NCBI GenBank assembly: GCA_902806565.1
Contig: CADCXA010000021.1
Span: forward strand, 1,054,001-1,118,000
DNA length: 64,000 bases
Origin: Hypoxylon rubiginosum
Taxonomy: Eukaryota > Ascomycota > Sordariomycetes > Xylariales > Hypoxylaceae
Direction: 5' to 3'
The notes beneath the pieces were generated by a model. That model saw only the letters and a list, made by a program, of their open reading frames with translations. It did no database searches and was not told where the DNA came from. This document shows positions 23,223-37,739 of the stretch, piece after piece. Made by a program: the position numbers and the translations under genes. The stretch's first letter is position 1; every line of letters starts with the position of its first letter.

Positions 23223-25160
23223 AGCGAGCGGATGGGATCGGTCTCGGGTATATAGGCTGGGAGGGATGGAGGGATGGAGGGATGGACACCCAATTAGTTG
23301 GTTATATTGAGAGGAGGGAGACACAAGGCTAGACCCTTTCCTTTTTCCTTCGGTATTTGGTATTTGGTATTTGGTATTTGGGTAATGGGTAAAAGGATAC
23401 GTATGAGGTAGGTAGGAAGGGATTCGTTTGTTATCGGTTGTATCGTAGGAACAAGTGGCTGCTACGGTTAAATTCCAATGGTATATGTACCTAAGGTGTA
23501 GGTGTGGACTAGTAAGGATAAGAATATGTACATAAAGTAACTAGTATTATATGCGAAAAGATATGTACAAGTACTTTATTGGAAGATGGATCCCGACTTT
23601 CAATATTTGAGTCAAGAACTTTTGGGGCAAGCAAGTTAATTACCAAGGAATGCGTATTAGATATTAGATAGGACAATTGTATTGTAATATCTTTCATGGT
23701 GAACTTGCCAGCGTGTTCATATTTTGTAAGAAGGAATCACCAAACTTCAACGTCATACGACTATGGTCTGTAAGTATTCCGTATTCCAACTGAGGCATCT
23801 TTGATATACGGGGTAATGGAATGTTGCCAGTTTGCATCGCCTCAAGGGTCTGTCGATCGAATGATACGTGTATTTTTAAGTGCTTTTTGTCATCCTGCAC
23901 TAAACCTAAAGGGCAAGTCCCGGATGGATAGATCCATTGCAGGAAGTTCTAGAAAGTTGAAACTATTGGTCGGAAGCCATCCACGGGTCTTGTTCCTGGT
24001 TCATGTCAGCCAGGTTTCCTTGAGCACACATATGTATGTATGTTCAGGTACTAGTGAAGAGGGATCTCGTCTGATCACGAGGATCATTAATATACGAAAA
24101 TACAGATATAGAAATCATCACTTATTAATTGATATTTAGCATGGCATTATCACATTGCCTCCCTACTACTATATGTCGGTGTGATGAGATGGAGTCGTAT
24201 GACCGAATAGATTGAAGCCTCCAGTACATGTACAGACATGAAGCGATCTGTGATGAACCTACGCTTGGTAATCCATCCCGGAGACTACCGTTAGTATCAC
24301 AACACTCTATTACTGATGGTCTCGGTAAGGAAGGTATTTGCATAAGTATATTGCAGGTGGTATTAATCCCCAAACTTGGTCATGGAATCCTGCATGGACC
24401 AACCAGATCCTGCAGATAAAAATACATAAATCTGGGGTTCAGGCTCAGGGTATTCGAGGTTCGAGCTGGAACTGGCCACTCAATGGATCCAGCTTTTCTT
24501 TTGACAGTTGCTGCATTCGGTAAGATGCCTTTCTGTTATTCGCACCTTTAATGCCAAGAGCATATCGATCCCTGCAATCTTCAGGTTACGTCCGCAAATA
24601 CTTCGTACATATTCTATGAACACATAGGTATACTACGAACGTATACCTATAATTGTCACAGAATTTTTCATATACCATGATGCTTCATTCCATTCAAATT
24701 CCTATGGATCTATTAGACCAAAGGTAACTGAGACGCGGCCATGTATGTCCTAGCAATGAAGCGTAGGCTCGCGGGGGTCCATCCTGTTCCTCATTACTGT
24801 AGAAGCTTGTCTTCGTTACAATTAAGCCGCCCTCTATGTCCTTTATGCTCCAGAGTGGATGAAAGTAGCCACTATTCTCCTTCTGTATATGCTGACGCCC
24901 TAGGTCGAAAGCTGCTGTATAACATTGGCCTCGGCGAGAGAGAGCAATTGCAATCGCGATCTAACGAGGCCGAACTGAAATCAGATGGATGAAGAGTTGT
25001 ATTGGACAGGAATGGCCATAAATCGTCGCGAAGCATTATTACTTAATAAATGCAAATGTCGCTATGCAGTGATGGGCGTATCAAGAATAATCTACAAGGA
25101 TAGCGTAGGCCCATTGGGCCGACTAGTTAGTGGATCTATGCTGGGTTTGCTTTTAGATCA
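23223..25160. other. Gene-poor, moderately AT-rich region
   Basis: It starts with the ERO1 promoter; a GGTATTT-type tandem run (period 7, about four copies) is at about 23352-23381. Beyond 23500 the sequence is AT-rich with only short frames. Frames at 24741-24992 and 24985-25176 on the + strand have no recognisable motif and overlap the 3' end of CKS1. I see no further gene. Confidence 0.45.
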
Positions 25161-25683
25161 CTACTGGGGCGGTTGATAGTTGAGAGGCCGCCTTAGGAAA
25201 CCGGTTAGCATCGTTTGGTCATCTAACTATTATCACAGGAAAACTCACTTGAAGAGGAGGATATGCGGTTCTGGTTCATGGACTTCGTAGTGTTCCCAGC
25301 CCAAGCTCTATATCTCGTTAGTCATCCAAGATGCTTTCGAAATGAGTACCGGAGCAACGAACCTGGGTGATGCCGATAGCACGCCACTCATCTTCCCATA
25401 GCAGCTTCAGCGTACCCTTGGACGGGTCATGGTAGTCTTTGGGGATCGCCTTCAGCATCGCTTTCGGAAGCTGAACATGTCGGTATTCGTATTCGCTATC
25501 CGAGTAGCTAACTCACTCCGTTAGCAGCGTCCCACGAGCACATGCACCTCGGAAGTTTTGTGTGTAATCATACCGAGCAGAATAGTGGATCGAATCGATG
25601 AATTCTTCGAGGCGTGCTCGCTCGTCGTCACTAAGAGGACGGGGTGCCTTGTTGCGTCGACTAACGTCTATATTCATAGGCAT
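25161..25683 (-). CDS. cks1: Cks1, cyclin-dependent kinase regulatory subunit
   Basis: A small four-exon gene read from 25683 down: 25574-25683, 25363-25507, 25249-25307 and 25161-25191, giving 114 residues (112 if the second ATG at 25677 is used). All exons are too short to appear as a long ORF. The spliced product contains the family signatures: [20 protein letters not shown], then [20 protein letters not shown], then [16 protein letters not shown] and [19 protein letters not shown], ending [10 protein letters not shown]. The HVxLPK, LLxExEWRxxGI and HxPEPHxLLFxRP pattern is diagnostic of Cks1/Suc1. The protein binds Cdk1 and phosphothreonine on substrates and so steers multisite phosphorylation and the cell cycle. 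Introns are 66, 55 and 57 nt; phases agree at all junctions. Divergent from RSC4. Confidence 0.95.
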
Positions 25684-26908
25684 CGTGGCTGGTCAAGCAG
25701 TTGAATCCTATCTATCTGAGTCGAAAATGATGCCTGCCGCCGGTTCGTGTAGTTTCCGAAGTACACCAGCTAGCGCTAGAATGTAGAAGTTGGAGGTAGA
25801 CGAGGGAACGAAGAGAAGATTAGGGCAGCGTATTAGCTGGTAGAGAATGTATGCTGTCGCGTGAGGTACGAGGCGCGCGAGGGTAGAAGTAGAAATGGTT
25901 CTGTCGGTTTCTAAAATGGGCGGGCGACTTGAGTTGTAACTCTGTTGCGCACAAGGTGAAACTGGTCAGAAGAAGCCTAGACTTGTTGGAAGAGCTTAAG
26001 TGAAACCTCAAACGAGCTGGTTGAGAAAAGAAAAGGAGTTACTACTGAAGTTGTGACTCTTGAGAGGACGGGGACGAGCGCGTCTCTTTTTAAAAGTTGA
26101 AGTTGCGGTTGCGTACCCCAAATTTTAGTCGCAATAAGGAAGTAAACAGTGTTGAAGTGGGGAACATTTATCAACCAAGTACAAGCCACAATACAATTTA
26201 AACAATACAGCGGGTTTCCTTTATCTGAGGGTATCTGGGTATCTGAGGGGCAACTGGGGCACGGAAGCTATGGCAGATCAAGGCCCGTGCACTGTTTTTT
26301 TCTTCTTCTTCTTCTTCTTCTTCGTTGTGGCGCTTTCCTTCTATTTTACGAAATAATACGGTACCAGGGTACCTAGGTACCTGACATACACTCACCTGAG
26401 GCGCTACAAGCTCAGGCTGTAGGCTGATTGAAAGTTGTTGGCTCAGCTCTTCGCATTTATCGAACCTTTTGAGCCAAAACTTCAATTCTCCCCATAATAT
26501 CCTTGTGTGCACCGACGACTTTCAGAGAACAAACATACCAGAAAGTGACACGGCAACAATACCTTCTTCTGTTTTGATTGATTTGACAAAAAAAATAAAA
26601 TTGTTTGTCGTGTTGATCAAGTTACTCTATTCGCACCAGCACCAGCACCAGCGAAAGGGGGGAATAAGAAAAGGCCCCTTACCTCAAGCACCGAAGCACC
26701 AAAGCACCAAAGCACCAACCAGCCGCGTCGGACAACCCACAAATCCATCACCATCGCATCGCATCGCGTCAGGTCTTGCGACCCCATCTACTAGTCGTCA
26801 AAATCCACTGCACTGATCTGTCCATTGACTGCGCAAGACGTCCCGTAATAAGCTGCAAGGCTTTGGATCGATTCTGAATGCTCCTGTTATCATTTCTCTC
26901 CTGTCGCC
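25684..26908. other. Divergent intergenic region, CKS1 / RSC4
   Basis: A 1.2 kb gap between two divergent genes, expected to hold both promoters and 5' UTRs. It contains a TTC trinucleotide run at about 26300-26323, a TACCTAGGTA palindrome at 26370-26379 and an A-rich run near 26587-26602. No coding evidence. Confidence 0.5.
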
Positions 26909-29764
26909 ATGGAGACTAAGAGGAAGGCAAGCGGCGTAAATGGTGTCGATCCGGCAGGGAATGATCCCAACGATCGCGCCGCGAAGCGTCGCAAGCTGCA
27001 AGAAGTAAGCTACCCACCCTCAGTGTACACTTTGCATTTCACGCCATTATGCGCAGGCGTCGCTGCGACCTGCTTGGGCCGAGCGCGATGTTGTAGTGGC
27101 GCTGGAGCAGCGATGCGAACCTATTCGGAATGATTTTTAAGATCAAGTTGAAGCTGTCAAAGCTGGTGGCCGGGGTCGGGGTGAAGCTACTAAAGAAATG
27201 CAATGCCAATATTGTCGGCTTGTTCTCCCTCCAGTCTGCCACAGTCTGCCACAGTCCCCATCCCCATCCTCCATGCATACTCAAAACTTCGAACCTCGAA
27301 ATTCTGCATCACTTAATCTTCTCGCTTCCCGCCTATCTACCCACGTATCCTTTTGCTAACCAAACTACCACCTTTAGGAATTTGGCGATCTCTCAAATGG
27401 CGAGACTTCCGAATCAACCAGTGCCTATGGATTGAACATTCTGGAATCAATTCGAGCTACTACCGACAAGAAGTATGTCTGACCTGTTCATCATTACTAT
27501 ATATTCTATAGCTCATCCCTTGCGACACTTTCCCTGGTACTATCATAGCTCCTGTATCACTAGAGCGAGTAAACAATTTGGGGCTAGAATAGCTAACCAT
27601 CTCTGTGCATTGCAGTGGCCGTCCGGTTTCCCCCTACTTCGAAACCCTTCCTACTCGCAGCGCGAATCCGGATTACTACAAGAAGATTCGGCTCCCGCTC
27701 TCCCTGGAATCGATTGAGCGGAAGCTGAAGAACCATGAATACTCAAAACTTTCTATTCTGGAGAGTGACTTTAAACGACTTGTTTCCAACGCCAAAGAGA
27801 TAAACGAACGGACATCTGTTGCTTTTGGCGATGCGGAACGAGTACGCAAAGCCGTAAGTAACCTGATGGTCAAGTACAATCCCGCGTATAAATCTGGCAA
27901 CTACCAAGCAGTTGCTACCCCACTACCGCCCACTCCCGAACCTGATGAGGATGATGATGAGGATGAAGAGGAGGAGGAGGAAGGGGGCGAGGACGCTGAG
28001 GGCGAGGAAGAAGAGGACAATGATGCCAGTGCGCAAGACGCCCAGACTCCGTCAAAAGATGACGTTGAAGAAGTAGCAGCAGAAGAAGAAGAAGAAGATG
28101 CCGAGGGCGAGGGAGAAGAAAACGTTGAGGACGAAGCGGAGGACGAAGAGGAAGATGAGGAGGACGACGAAGAGGACGACGAGGACGAAGAAGATGAGGA
28201 TGGCGAGCCAAGTCCTGAAGTCGGAAAAAGACGACCCGGCAGGCCGCCGAAGGATCCGCTTGCCCACGCTCGTAAAGTCGCAGCGCGTGGCCCAACTCCC
28301 GGCAAGGCTGATACTCACTATGAGGATGTGTCTTACAAGGGCCTGAATTTCCAGCAGGCACAAGAGAAGATTGTAGAGGAACTACTGCGAAGAAAAGACG
28401 ACTCGTAAGCACACCCCCTACAACTGGCATTGCTTTCGACTAATGCATGCATACAGCGGTGAATTCCCCTACTTTGAACCGTTTATCTATCTACCGCCAC
28501 GATCTCTCAAGGACTACTATGAAATTATAGCGGAACCTCTGTCGCTCAAGGCACTGCAGAAGCAAGTTCGTGGTCAACACGGCAGAGGAGGGGCAACCTA
28601 CGTCAGTGATTTCAAGGGATGGGCTGCTTTCGAGGACCAGGCTAGTCTGATGTGGAAAAATGCCTATCACTACAATGAGGATGGCAGTGAGATTTCTCTC
28701 ATGGCCCAGGAGCTTGAGGTAGGCTGGATAACCCTCGCACCATTTGGCTGAGTCGATGTCTAATAGCTATTATAGCAAGTATTTCGCGACGAGGTGAAAC
28801 AAGCTAAGCTTCACGTTCCGGAGCCCCCTCAGCCAAAGATAAAGCTGAAGATACCGCCCAACTCGGAAGCGCCTGTACATCCTAAGAAGATTACGATTCA
28901 TGTTGGCGGCAAAACGAGCGCTACAGGATCGCCGGCGCCAGTGACGAGCCAGTCAGGAGAAGGAGACTTTGTTCGCAACGGGACGCCCATGGGCAGAAAT
29001 CCGTTCGGTGGTTCGACGGCAACTTCTGTCAGCTTGAGCCAGCTTGAGAAGGCGAGAAGCATGTCAGCTTCCGCTGGCCCTCCTAGTCCGTCGGCAGCGG
29101 GGCTGGCAAAGCCTGAGGAGACTCTCCGACCCTCGCCTGCATTCACGAACCACCAACAGTTGGCACCTCCTGTCATGCCGCCCTCGACTATCGTGCCCAA
29201 CGGTGTGGTCCCTCCGCCGGTACCAGTACCAAAGCTATCGGCTGCAGACATCCTTGAGGCTCAGAAATACAGACCGCGACCAATTAGTAAGCACCCCTTC
29301 GATGTCGCCTTTCTTTATGTAGTTGATAATTAACCAAACCTGCAGAGGAATCAGAGGCCCTCATTCCTAAGCTTGTCATCACGTCTCACCCTAGCCTCCA
29401 ACTAGATAGTCGCTTATCTATCACCATACCCGCCAGTCCCACCGAAACTCAGCAGGAACTGGTATTCAATGCGCCTGCCAGCCATTTCCGCCTCCAATTG
29501 AGGCCCCAAATAGCGCCATTCTTAGAAGCCCAGCAGCGCGAATGGAAACTGAACGTGATACACGACTCAGTACGATTGTACCCTTCGTCGGTCCCTTTCG
29601 ACAAGCGGAGCGAACCAGTATTCGATACTACTCTCCGGTACGGGATCAACCGTTTGGAAGTGTCTCTGGTGGCAGCCCTCCCGAAGGGCGAGAAGGCACC
29701 CAATGGACTGAATATGGAGTTGGAGAAGTTTGTGATCCATTTCAACCTGCTGAGACAGTCATAG
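26909..29764 (+). CDS. rsc4: Rsc4-like tandem bromodomain protein, RSC chromatin-remodelling complex
   Basis: Six exons: 26909-27004, 27378-27472, 27616-28404, 28457-28718, 28776-29286 and 29346-29764, giving 723 residues. It starts METKRKASG with a basic AAKRRK. Bromodomain 1 begins DKNGRPVSPYFETLPTRSAN and includes PDYYKKIRLPLSL; a long acidic tract (mostly E and D, about 27940-28210) and an AT-hook-like KRRPGRPPKDP follow; bromodomain 2 contains LPPRSLKDYYEIIAEPLSL. A Pro/Ser-rich linker leads to a C-terminal domain ending EKFVIHFNLLRQS. Two bromodomains plus a C-terminal beta domain fit Rsc4, which binds acetylated histone H3 in the nucleus. Intron 1 is 373 nt, longer than the others, and could hide a small extra exon. 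Rsc1/2 would also have tandem bromodomains but carry a BAH domain, not seen here. Confidence 0.88.
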
Positions 29765-30714
29765 CCGGCTGCCTGTCATGGATTCAATCCACGTCCTATC
29801 GTAAACAGATTATCAAGACAGACTCTACGCATTGTTATCGATGAGACCTTGCTAGGCTAGAGGTTAGTAGTGGATTGGCCAATGGAAGTCATTGACCTCA
29901 TCAAATCTTCAAAGGTGGTGGGTGAAATTATGAGAAGATTCATCTCAAGATCTTCCGAATACTGCTTTCCTGCAGGAGGAGCAGTCTACATATATGTATG
30001 AGTATTCTGTGTGCTTGTGGAGGAAAGGGTGTTTTGACGGAAAGGAGAAAGGTAAATCACAAAAGCGTTATAGTACTGGAGTCTGCAGTCTGCTATGGCA
30101 CTGCTTAAGGGGTCGGTTACCTGGCCTTAGCTATGTAGCCAGGTATATAAGAATTAAGGGCAAGACTTGACTTGCTGACCACTTGAGTATACTGTAATGT
30201 ACTTTGTTTGTACCTGTAAATACCTAGTGATGTGCTTTAAGAGTGCTTCAAAGTTATTGAACAATGCATGTTCAATATTTAAATGATGAGAACCAAAGAT
30301 CATGCCCAAGCTAGGTACGTCTTAGTGTTTGTGGAAACGTTGGAAGAGGGTGCCTGTGAGGATGCTAGGTACTTAGGTAGGTAGGTGGTTTGCGATCAAT
30401 ATTTAAAGACGACGACGATCATGGCTGGGGGTTGTCCTGGTACATTAGGTACCTAAAAGGTGGTGGAACTCGGTACGTACCGTAGCGAGCTATGCCGGAA
30501 TTTCATTAGTTCCGGAGACGCAGGTGGGCTGGGAAAAGAAAAAAAAAATAATTAAATTTTCCAATCGCTTTCACACCGCCCGCATAAAAATTCGTCAAAA
30601 CCCCCCTCCATACATCCCACCGTACCCTCAACTTTTTTATCATTCGACGTGCAAATTCTCCCCACACTGCTGACCATCTTTGCGTACAATCCATCAGCAG
30701 ATATCACATCAAAA
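29765..30714. other. Intergenic, RSC4 3' side and SSB promoter
   Basis: No coding frame with support. The last 200 bases before the SSB start contain an A-rich and T-rich stretch (about 30538-30560) and CT-rich runs, as expected for a strong promoter. No TATA box is obvious. Confidence 0.45.
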
Positions 30715-32889
<2,175 letters not shown>

Positions 32890-33567
32890 GCACTTCTCTC
32901 TCGTTGTTTTGGCAAACTTAAGGGCATGGAATATAGATGGGGCTGCTGGCTAGATTCTCCGATCTCGTAGGTGACTAGGATGTTCATCTGCGCGGTGGAT
33001 CGGCATTGGCATCTCTTAAGGGTAGGGGGGGATATAGGTTTCCGAGTCTCGCCCAGTTCGGCGTGGCATGAGGGAAACAAACAAAAAAAAGTTTACCGGA
33101 TGGTTTCTGCATTTCCGAACTCCTGTTACTCTTCATCTTCCCTCGTCCCCCCTCACGACACGAAAACAACCATCTTGCTGGTTGACGGCGTACCTGCATG
33201 TAGACTAGGGCAAAATGACCCAATTAGGGAAGAGACGTTAAATGACTAATGTTTTTCATGTTATGAATTGCTTTTGGTTCTATGTGTTCGCGAGTAGAGT
33301 CCGACGACGTGCTATCTCCTTTAGCACTGTTAGGTAAGCATCGTAGGTATCTCTTGAGGTACATTTGGTATATATGTCGTGATGGGAACCCCCGCAACAA
33401 TCGGGACTAGCTAAAGCGATATACTCCAAATTCGGGGTCCCGCATCGCCTATCATCCCATGATCCATCCAATGGCAGGCAAGTAGTTGGAAATTGGGCGA
33501 ATATTGTTTAACCTGCAGAAGTCAAGAAATTTAACCACCTAAACATAGACGAGACTCTTCTTTCTCT
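32890..33567. other. Intergenic, SSB 3' side
   Basis: Contains the SSB 3' UTR and the upstream region of the IlvD/Edd gene. I see no gene or repeat. Confidence 0.45.
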
Positions 33568-35834
33568 ATGACGATGTCAGCGTCGGCTCAAGACGGTGAT
33601 ACCCAGCCTCGAGAGGAAGCTTCGGAGGCCCAGACGGGGGTGGGAGCAGGGACCGGACCGGGGATAGGAATAGGGACGGGAACAGGGACGGAGACAGGAA
33701 CGGGAATCAACAACGGGGACTACGACCTAGAACGGCCGATCGACACGAGCCTGGGGATGCGGCGGGGGCTGACGTCGTACGGGGACGCGCACTTCTCGCT
33801 GTTCCTGCGCAAGGCCTTTATCAAGGCGCTGGGGTACTCGGACGACGCGCTGTCGCGGCCGGTGGTGGGGATCGCCGACACGCGGTCCGGGTTCAACCCG
33901 TGCCACGCCAACGCGCCGCAGCTCGTCGACGCGGCCTCGCGGGGCGTCATGCTGGCCGGCGGGATCCCGATACCGTTCCCGACGATCAGCTTGCACGAGT
34001 CGTTCGCCGCGCCGACGAGCATGTTTCTTAGGAATCTGATGAGCATGGATACCGAGGAGATGATACGGGCGCAGCCGGTGGATGCGGTGGTGCTGGTTGG
34101 AGGTATGTTATGTTAGGTTTTGATCTGGTCAGAGCGGACGGAGGGACGGCCTTCTTCTCGCTGCTTTGTATAGAGGGCGTTTACAATCGAAGGCGGGAGT
34201 GAGATGGTTGGTTGGCTAACGAGAACAACGAACCGGGCAGGATGCGACAAGACGACGCCGGCGCAGCTCATGGGCGGCATCTCGGCCAACAAGCCCATCC
34301 TGCACCTCGTCACGGGCCCGATGATGCCCGGCAGCCACAGGGGCGTCCGGATCGGGGCGTGCACCGACTGCCGGAACAACTGGGCGAGCTACAGGGCCGG
34401 CGTTATTGATATCGAGGAGATCGCGGCGCTGAACGACGAGCTGGCGCCCACGGTAAGTAATGGCGACATTCTTTGGGAAGGGAACTGGGTAGCATGCTAA
34501 AGGTGAGATGTGTATAGGCTGGCACGTGTGGCGTGATGGGCACTGCGAGTACAAGTGAGACTCCCCTTTTTCTTGCTTTGCTTCGAAGCGTAGGCCCCTG
34601 AAACGCTACTTGGAAGCCACAGACATACGAAGCAGGACTTGTGGCCAAAATCACCCCTAGTTGCTGATATTCCATAGTGGCATGTATTCTTGTTGCCCTC
34701 GGCCTCATGCCCTTCAAAGGAGCGACAGCACCCGCCGTATCATCGGCTCGACTGCGAATCGCCGAAGAGACGGGGGCCAACGCCGTCAAGATCATCACCG
34801 CCGGCGAAAAGCTCAAGCCGCAGTCTCTGCTCACGCGGGAGTCTTTCCTCAACGCCATAACCGTGCTCCAGGCCATCGGCGGCTCGACCAACGCCGTCGT
34901 GCACCTGCTGGCCATCGCGAATCGGCACCCGACGGTAGCCGGGACCATTACCCTGGACACGTTCGATGAGGTTGGCCGCCGAACACCGCTGCTCGTCGAC
35001 CTCAAGCCCAGCGGCGCCAACTACATGACCGACTTCCACAACTCGGGCGGCATGGCCGCGCTCCTCCACGAGCTGCGCCCGCTGTTATGTCTAGACGCCC
35101 TGACCGTCACCGGCCGGACGCTCGGCGAGGCCCTCGACGCCGAGCGTTCGATCCCCGTCCCGCGCGCGCTGTCCTGCATCCAACCCCTCGACGCGCCGCT
35201 GTACCCCCGCTCCTCGCTCGTCGTGCTGCGCGGGAACCTAGCCCCGCATGGCGCCGTCATGAAGGCGAGCGCGTCGAAAGACAGGCGGCTCCTGCGGCAC
35301 TCGGGCCGCGCCGTCGTGTTCGCGGGCTCCGAGGACCTGGCGCGGCGCATCGACGACGAAGGACTCGACGCGGACGAGGACAGCGTGCTGGTGCTGCAGA
35401 ACATCGGGCCCGTCGGCAACCCCGGGATGCCGGAGGCCGGGCTGGTGCCGATCCCGCGGAAGCTGGCGGCGCGCGGCGTCGCGGACATGCTGCGGGTCTC
35501 GGACGGGCGCATGAGCGGGACGGCCGGGGGTACTATCGTGCTGCACGTCTCGCCCGAAGCGGCGGATCCGGCGTCGGTGCTGGGGGTCGTCAGGGACGGC
35601 GACGTGATTACGTGCGACGTGGACGCGCGCGTGCTGCGGGTGGAGATTAGCGATGAGGAGATTAGCAGGAGGCAGGAGGCTAGGCGCGCCGAGGTGGAGG
35701 GCGAGCAGGGCGATGAGCATCATCCGTGGAGGGCGAGGGAGAAGATGAGGGGTTATAGGGGCTTGTATATGAGGTCCGTTAACCAGGCAGATCAGGGGGC
35801 TGATTTCGACTTTCTTCGGGCAGAGGGAATCTAA
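33568..35834 (+). CDS. IlvD/Edd family dehydratase, sugar-acid type
   Basis: Four exons: 33568-34102, 34241-34452, 34518-34554 and 34678-35834, giving 646 residues. Members are Fe-S dehydratases acting on 2,3-dihydroxy acids or aldonic acids. The three expected cluster cysteines are present: NPCHANAPQL, VGGCDKTTPAQLMG and GTCGVMGTASTM, the last only after splicing a 37-nt exon. PMMPGSHRGVRIGACTDCR and the C-terminal SDGRMSGTAGG also fit the family. The MPGS.RG.R.GACTDCR form resembles arabinonate/xylonate-type dehydratases more than mitochondrial Ilv3, and there is no mitochondrial targeting peptide: the N terminus is a Gly/Thr-rich low-complexity run (GTGTGTETGTG). GC3 is very high. It converges with an Ldh2-family dehydrogenase 133 bases away, suggesting a joint role in sugar-acid breakdown. 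Substrate not known. Confidence 0.88.
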
Positions 35835-35967
35835 ATAGCAGGTTGATGTATAGGGCGTCAGTTTAGTTGTACTATTTGCACTAAGTACCTAGGTGCATAT
35901 TGAAACCATTTAACATGATTATCTTGATCTAGGTGTATGAGGCATCGGTAAACATATATTCACTTCA

Positions 35968-37113
35968 CTAATCTTTAATTACTAGAAGAGGCTTGCCGAC
36001 CTTCTTAGCCTCCTCGTTTAGCGCGTCGACCTCGGCCTGGACGAGCGGGATGCCCGTCTTCTCCCTCTCCTCCTCCGTCAGCTGCTCGATCTCGCCGGGA
36101 TAGTAGATGCGTTCGACGCCTGCGGCCTTGTCCGAACCCACGACGCGCTGGTACAGGAAGTCCATCCGCTCGCGGAACTCGTCTAGACTCATGAACAGGT
36201 CGGGCTTGATGGCTACGAGGAAGTGACCCACGTCGGATTCTTTGCTTGGATCGTAGGGTCCTGTGACTCCGCCCGCAAATGCAGAACCTGCGTGTCATCA
36301 GTTGATACGATGTGCATACTGAAAGATGCTGTAAGAGATGTTACCTGATAAGACACCTGAAAACACATCCATCATAATAGCCAACGCCGATCCCTTGGGA
36401 CCACCCATCGGCAACATGACCCCCTCGAGGGCCGCAGCCGGGTCATCCGTGGGCCGACCCTCGGCGTCCAGAGCCCAATCGAGGGGGATACTCTCACCTC
36501 TCCTCTTAGCCTTGTAGATTTTTCCACGCGCGGCGACGGAAGGGGCCATATCCAAAATGAACGGCCTCTCCTTCCCGCCGGGCGCGCCGCACGCGATGGG
36601 CGAGACGCCGAGGAGCTTGGAGCGGCCGCCGAAGACGGGCAGGGCGGGGCTCGAGTTGGTGAACACGAGGCTCATCATGCCGGCGTCTATGGCCTGTCGT
36701 ACGATCCACGCGCTCATGCCCCAGTGGTTCGAGCGCCGGACGCTCGCCATCCCGACGCCGAACTCGCGCGCCATGTCGCACGCCTCCCGCATGGCCGCGG
36801 CCCCGGCCAGGAACCCGAACCCGTTGCGCGCGTCCACGTGCGCGACCACGGGCGTGACCCGGACCACGGCCGGCGAGGCCTCGGCGTCCAGGACCCCGGC
36901 GCGCACCCGCGCCATGTACGACGGGATCCGGTTCACGCCGTGCGTGTCGACGCCCCGCAGGTCCGCGGCGACCAGGCACCGGGCCACGACGGCGGCGTTC
37001 GCGGCCGGCACGCCGTTACCCGTCAGGACACCCTCGACGAACTTGCGCGCCTCGGCGGCTTCGACGTAGAGCTTGGCGTCGGGAGCGGGCTGTGGCGTGG
37101 AGGTCTCGGCCAT
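35968..37113 (-). CDS. Ldh2/malate dehydrogenase-family oxidoreductase
   Basis: Two exons from 37113 down: 36345-37113 and 35968-36287 (intron 36288-36344, 57 nt), giving 362 residues. The family (malate/L-lactate/sulfolactate/ureidoglycolate dehydrogenase) reduces or oxidises 2-hydroxy acids with NAD(P) and has its own fold, distinct from classical MDH. Seen here: DLRGVDTHGVNRIPSYM with the conserved His, VRRSNHWGMSAWIVRQA, NSSPALPVFGG, PIACGAPGG and a C-terminal dimerisation part with DEFRERMDFL. The Gly-rich PMGGPKGSALAIMMDVFSGVLSG precedes the intron. No targeting signal. GC3 is very high, like the convergent IlvD/Edd gene, in contrast to the AT-richer sequence that follows. Tail-to-tail pairing with a sugar-acid dehydratase suggests a common carbohydrate-acid pathway. 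Substrate unresolved. Confidence 0.9.
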
Positions 37114-37739
37114 TTTCGGGGATTTATTTTGAAGCTAGCTAGTAAGTACCTAGGTAGTAGGAAATGAGTACCTATGGATTTCTCTGATTAGGCGTCTATA
37201 AAAGTTAGAATAATGTTTAACAATGATAATTTATATCTACGTTTCATTTCAGATTTAGCTGTCGAGGTTTAACTTTATATATTACAGCCCTGCCGGCATT
37301 TATCCCGGGATCCGAATTCGGATCGGGCTTGGTCCCGGTTTGCCTTTGCCGAGCCGCCCCACTCCTGAAAGGCGCTTCTGTTATAAAAGGTTAGGTTTTC
37401 TCTATATCTTGGGTTAAATATAACGCATAACGCACTACGAAACCCCAGTTTGCGCAACATGATACAGTCAAATCCTAAATTGGCAAGGTAATTTTTATAA
37501 TTTTTATGTTTATCTATAGGTGCCTAATTGAAAATAGGTCTAGTTTCGGAAACATTACAGTTATTGGATGCCGCTAGTTTCAAAAAGTGACCGCCTCGTC
37601 GTTAATGTTAATGTTCTCCGGGTATATTTCTCGGAGACTTTGTAGACGTTCAGATGGCCCATGTGTACCTAGGTATATATGAATAAGAGACAGTTCGACC
37701 ACAATGAACCTCTCAAGTCCGAGTTCATTCTGTTGATCC
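37114..37739. other. AT-rich intergenic region
   Basis: AT-rich with no coding support. It holds TACCTAGGTA palindromes at 37147-37156 and 37666-37675 and a 16-bp palindrome GATCCGAATTCGGATC near 37309-37324. The composition shift from the GC-rich gene before it is abrupt and marks the start of the accessory block. Confidence 0.5.

Noticed and set aside
24125..25176. Short frames on both strands between ERO1 and CKS1
   Set aside because: No motif, no consistent splicing, AT-rich surroundings; the last one overlaps the CKS1 3' end in antisense.
27901..28305. Minus-strand ORF of nearly pure serine
   Set aside because: It is the mirror image of the acidic Glu/Asp tract encoded by RSC4 on the + strand.
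35087..35650. 187-codon Arg/Ala-rich + strand ORF and similar frames at 36506-36979 and 36724-37167
   Set aside because: These are out-of-frame shadows of the very GC-rich IlvD/Edd and Ldh2-family genes.
37309..37324. 16-bp palindrome GATCCGAATTCGGATC
   Set aside because: It resembles a cloning-linker arrangement, but it sits in AT-rich spacer without vector sequence around it, so I do not call it an artefact or an element.
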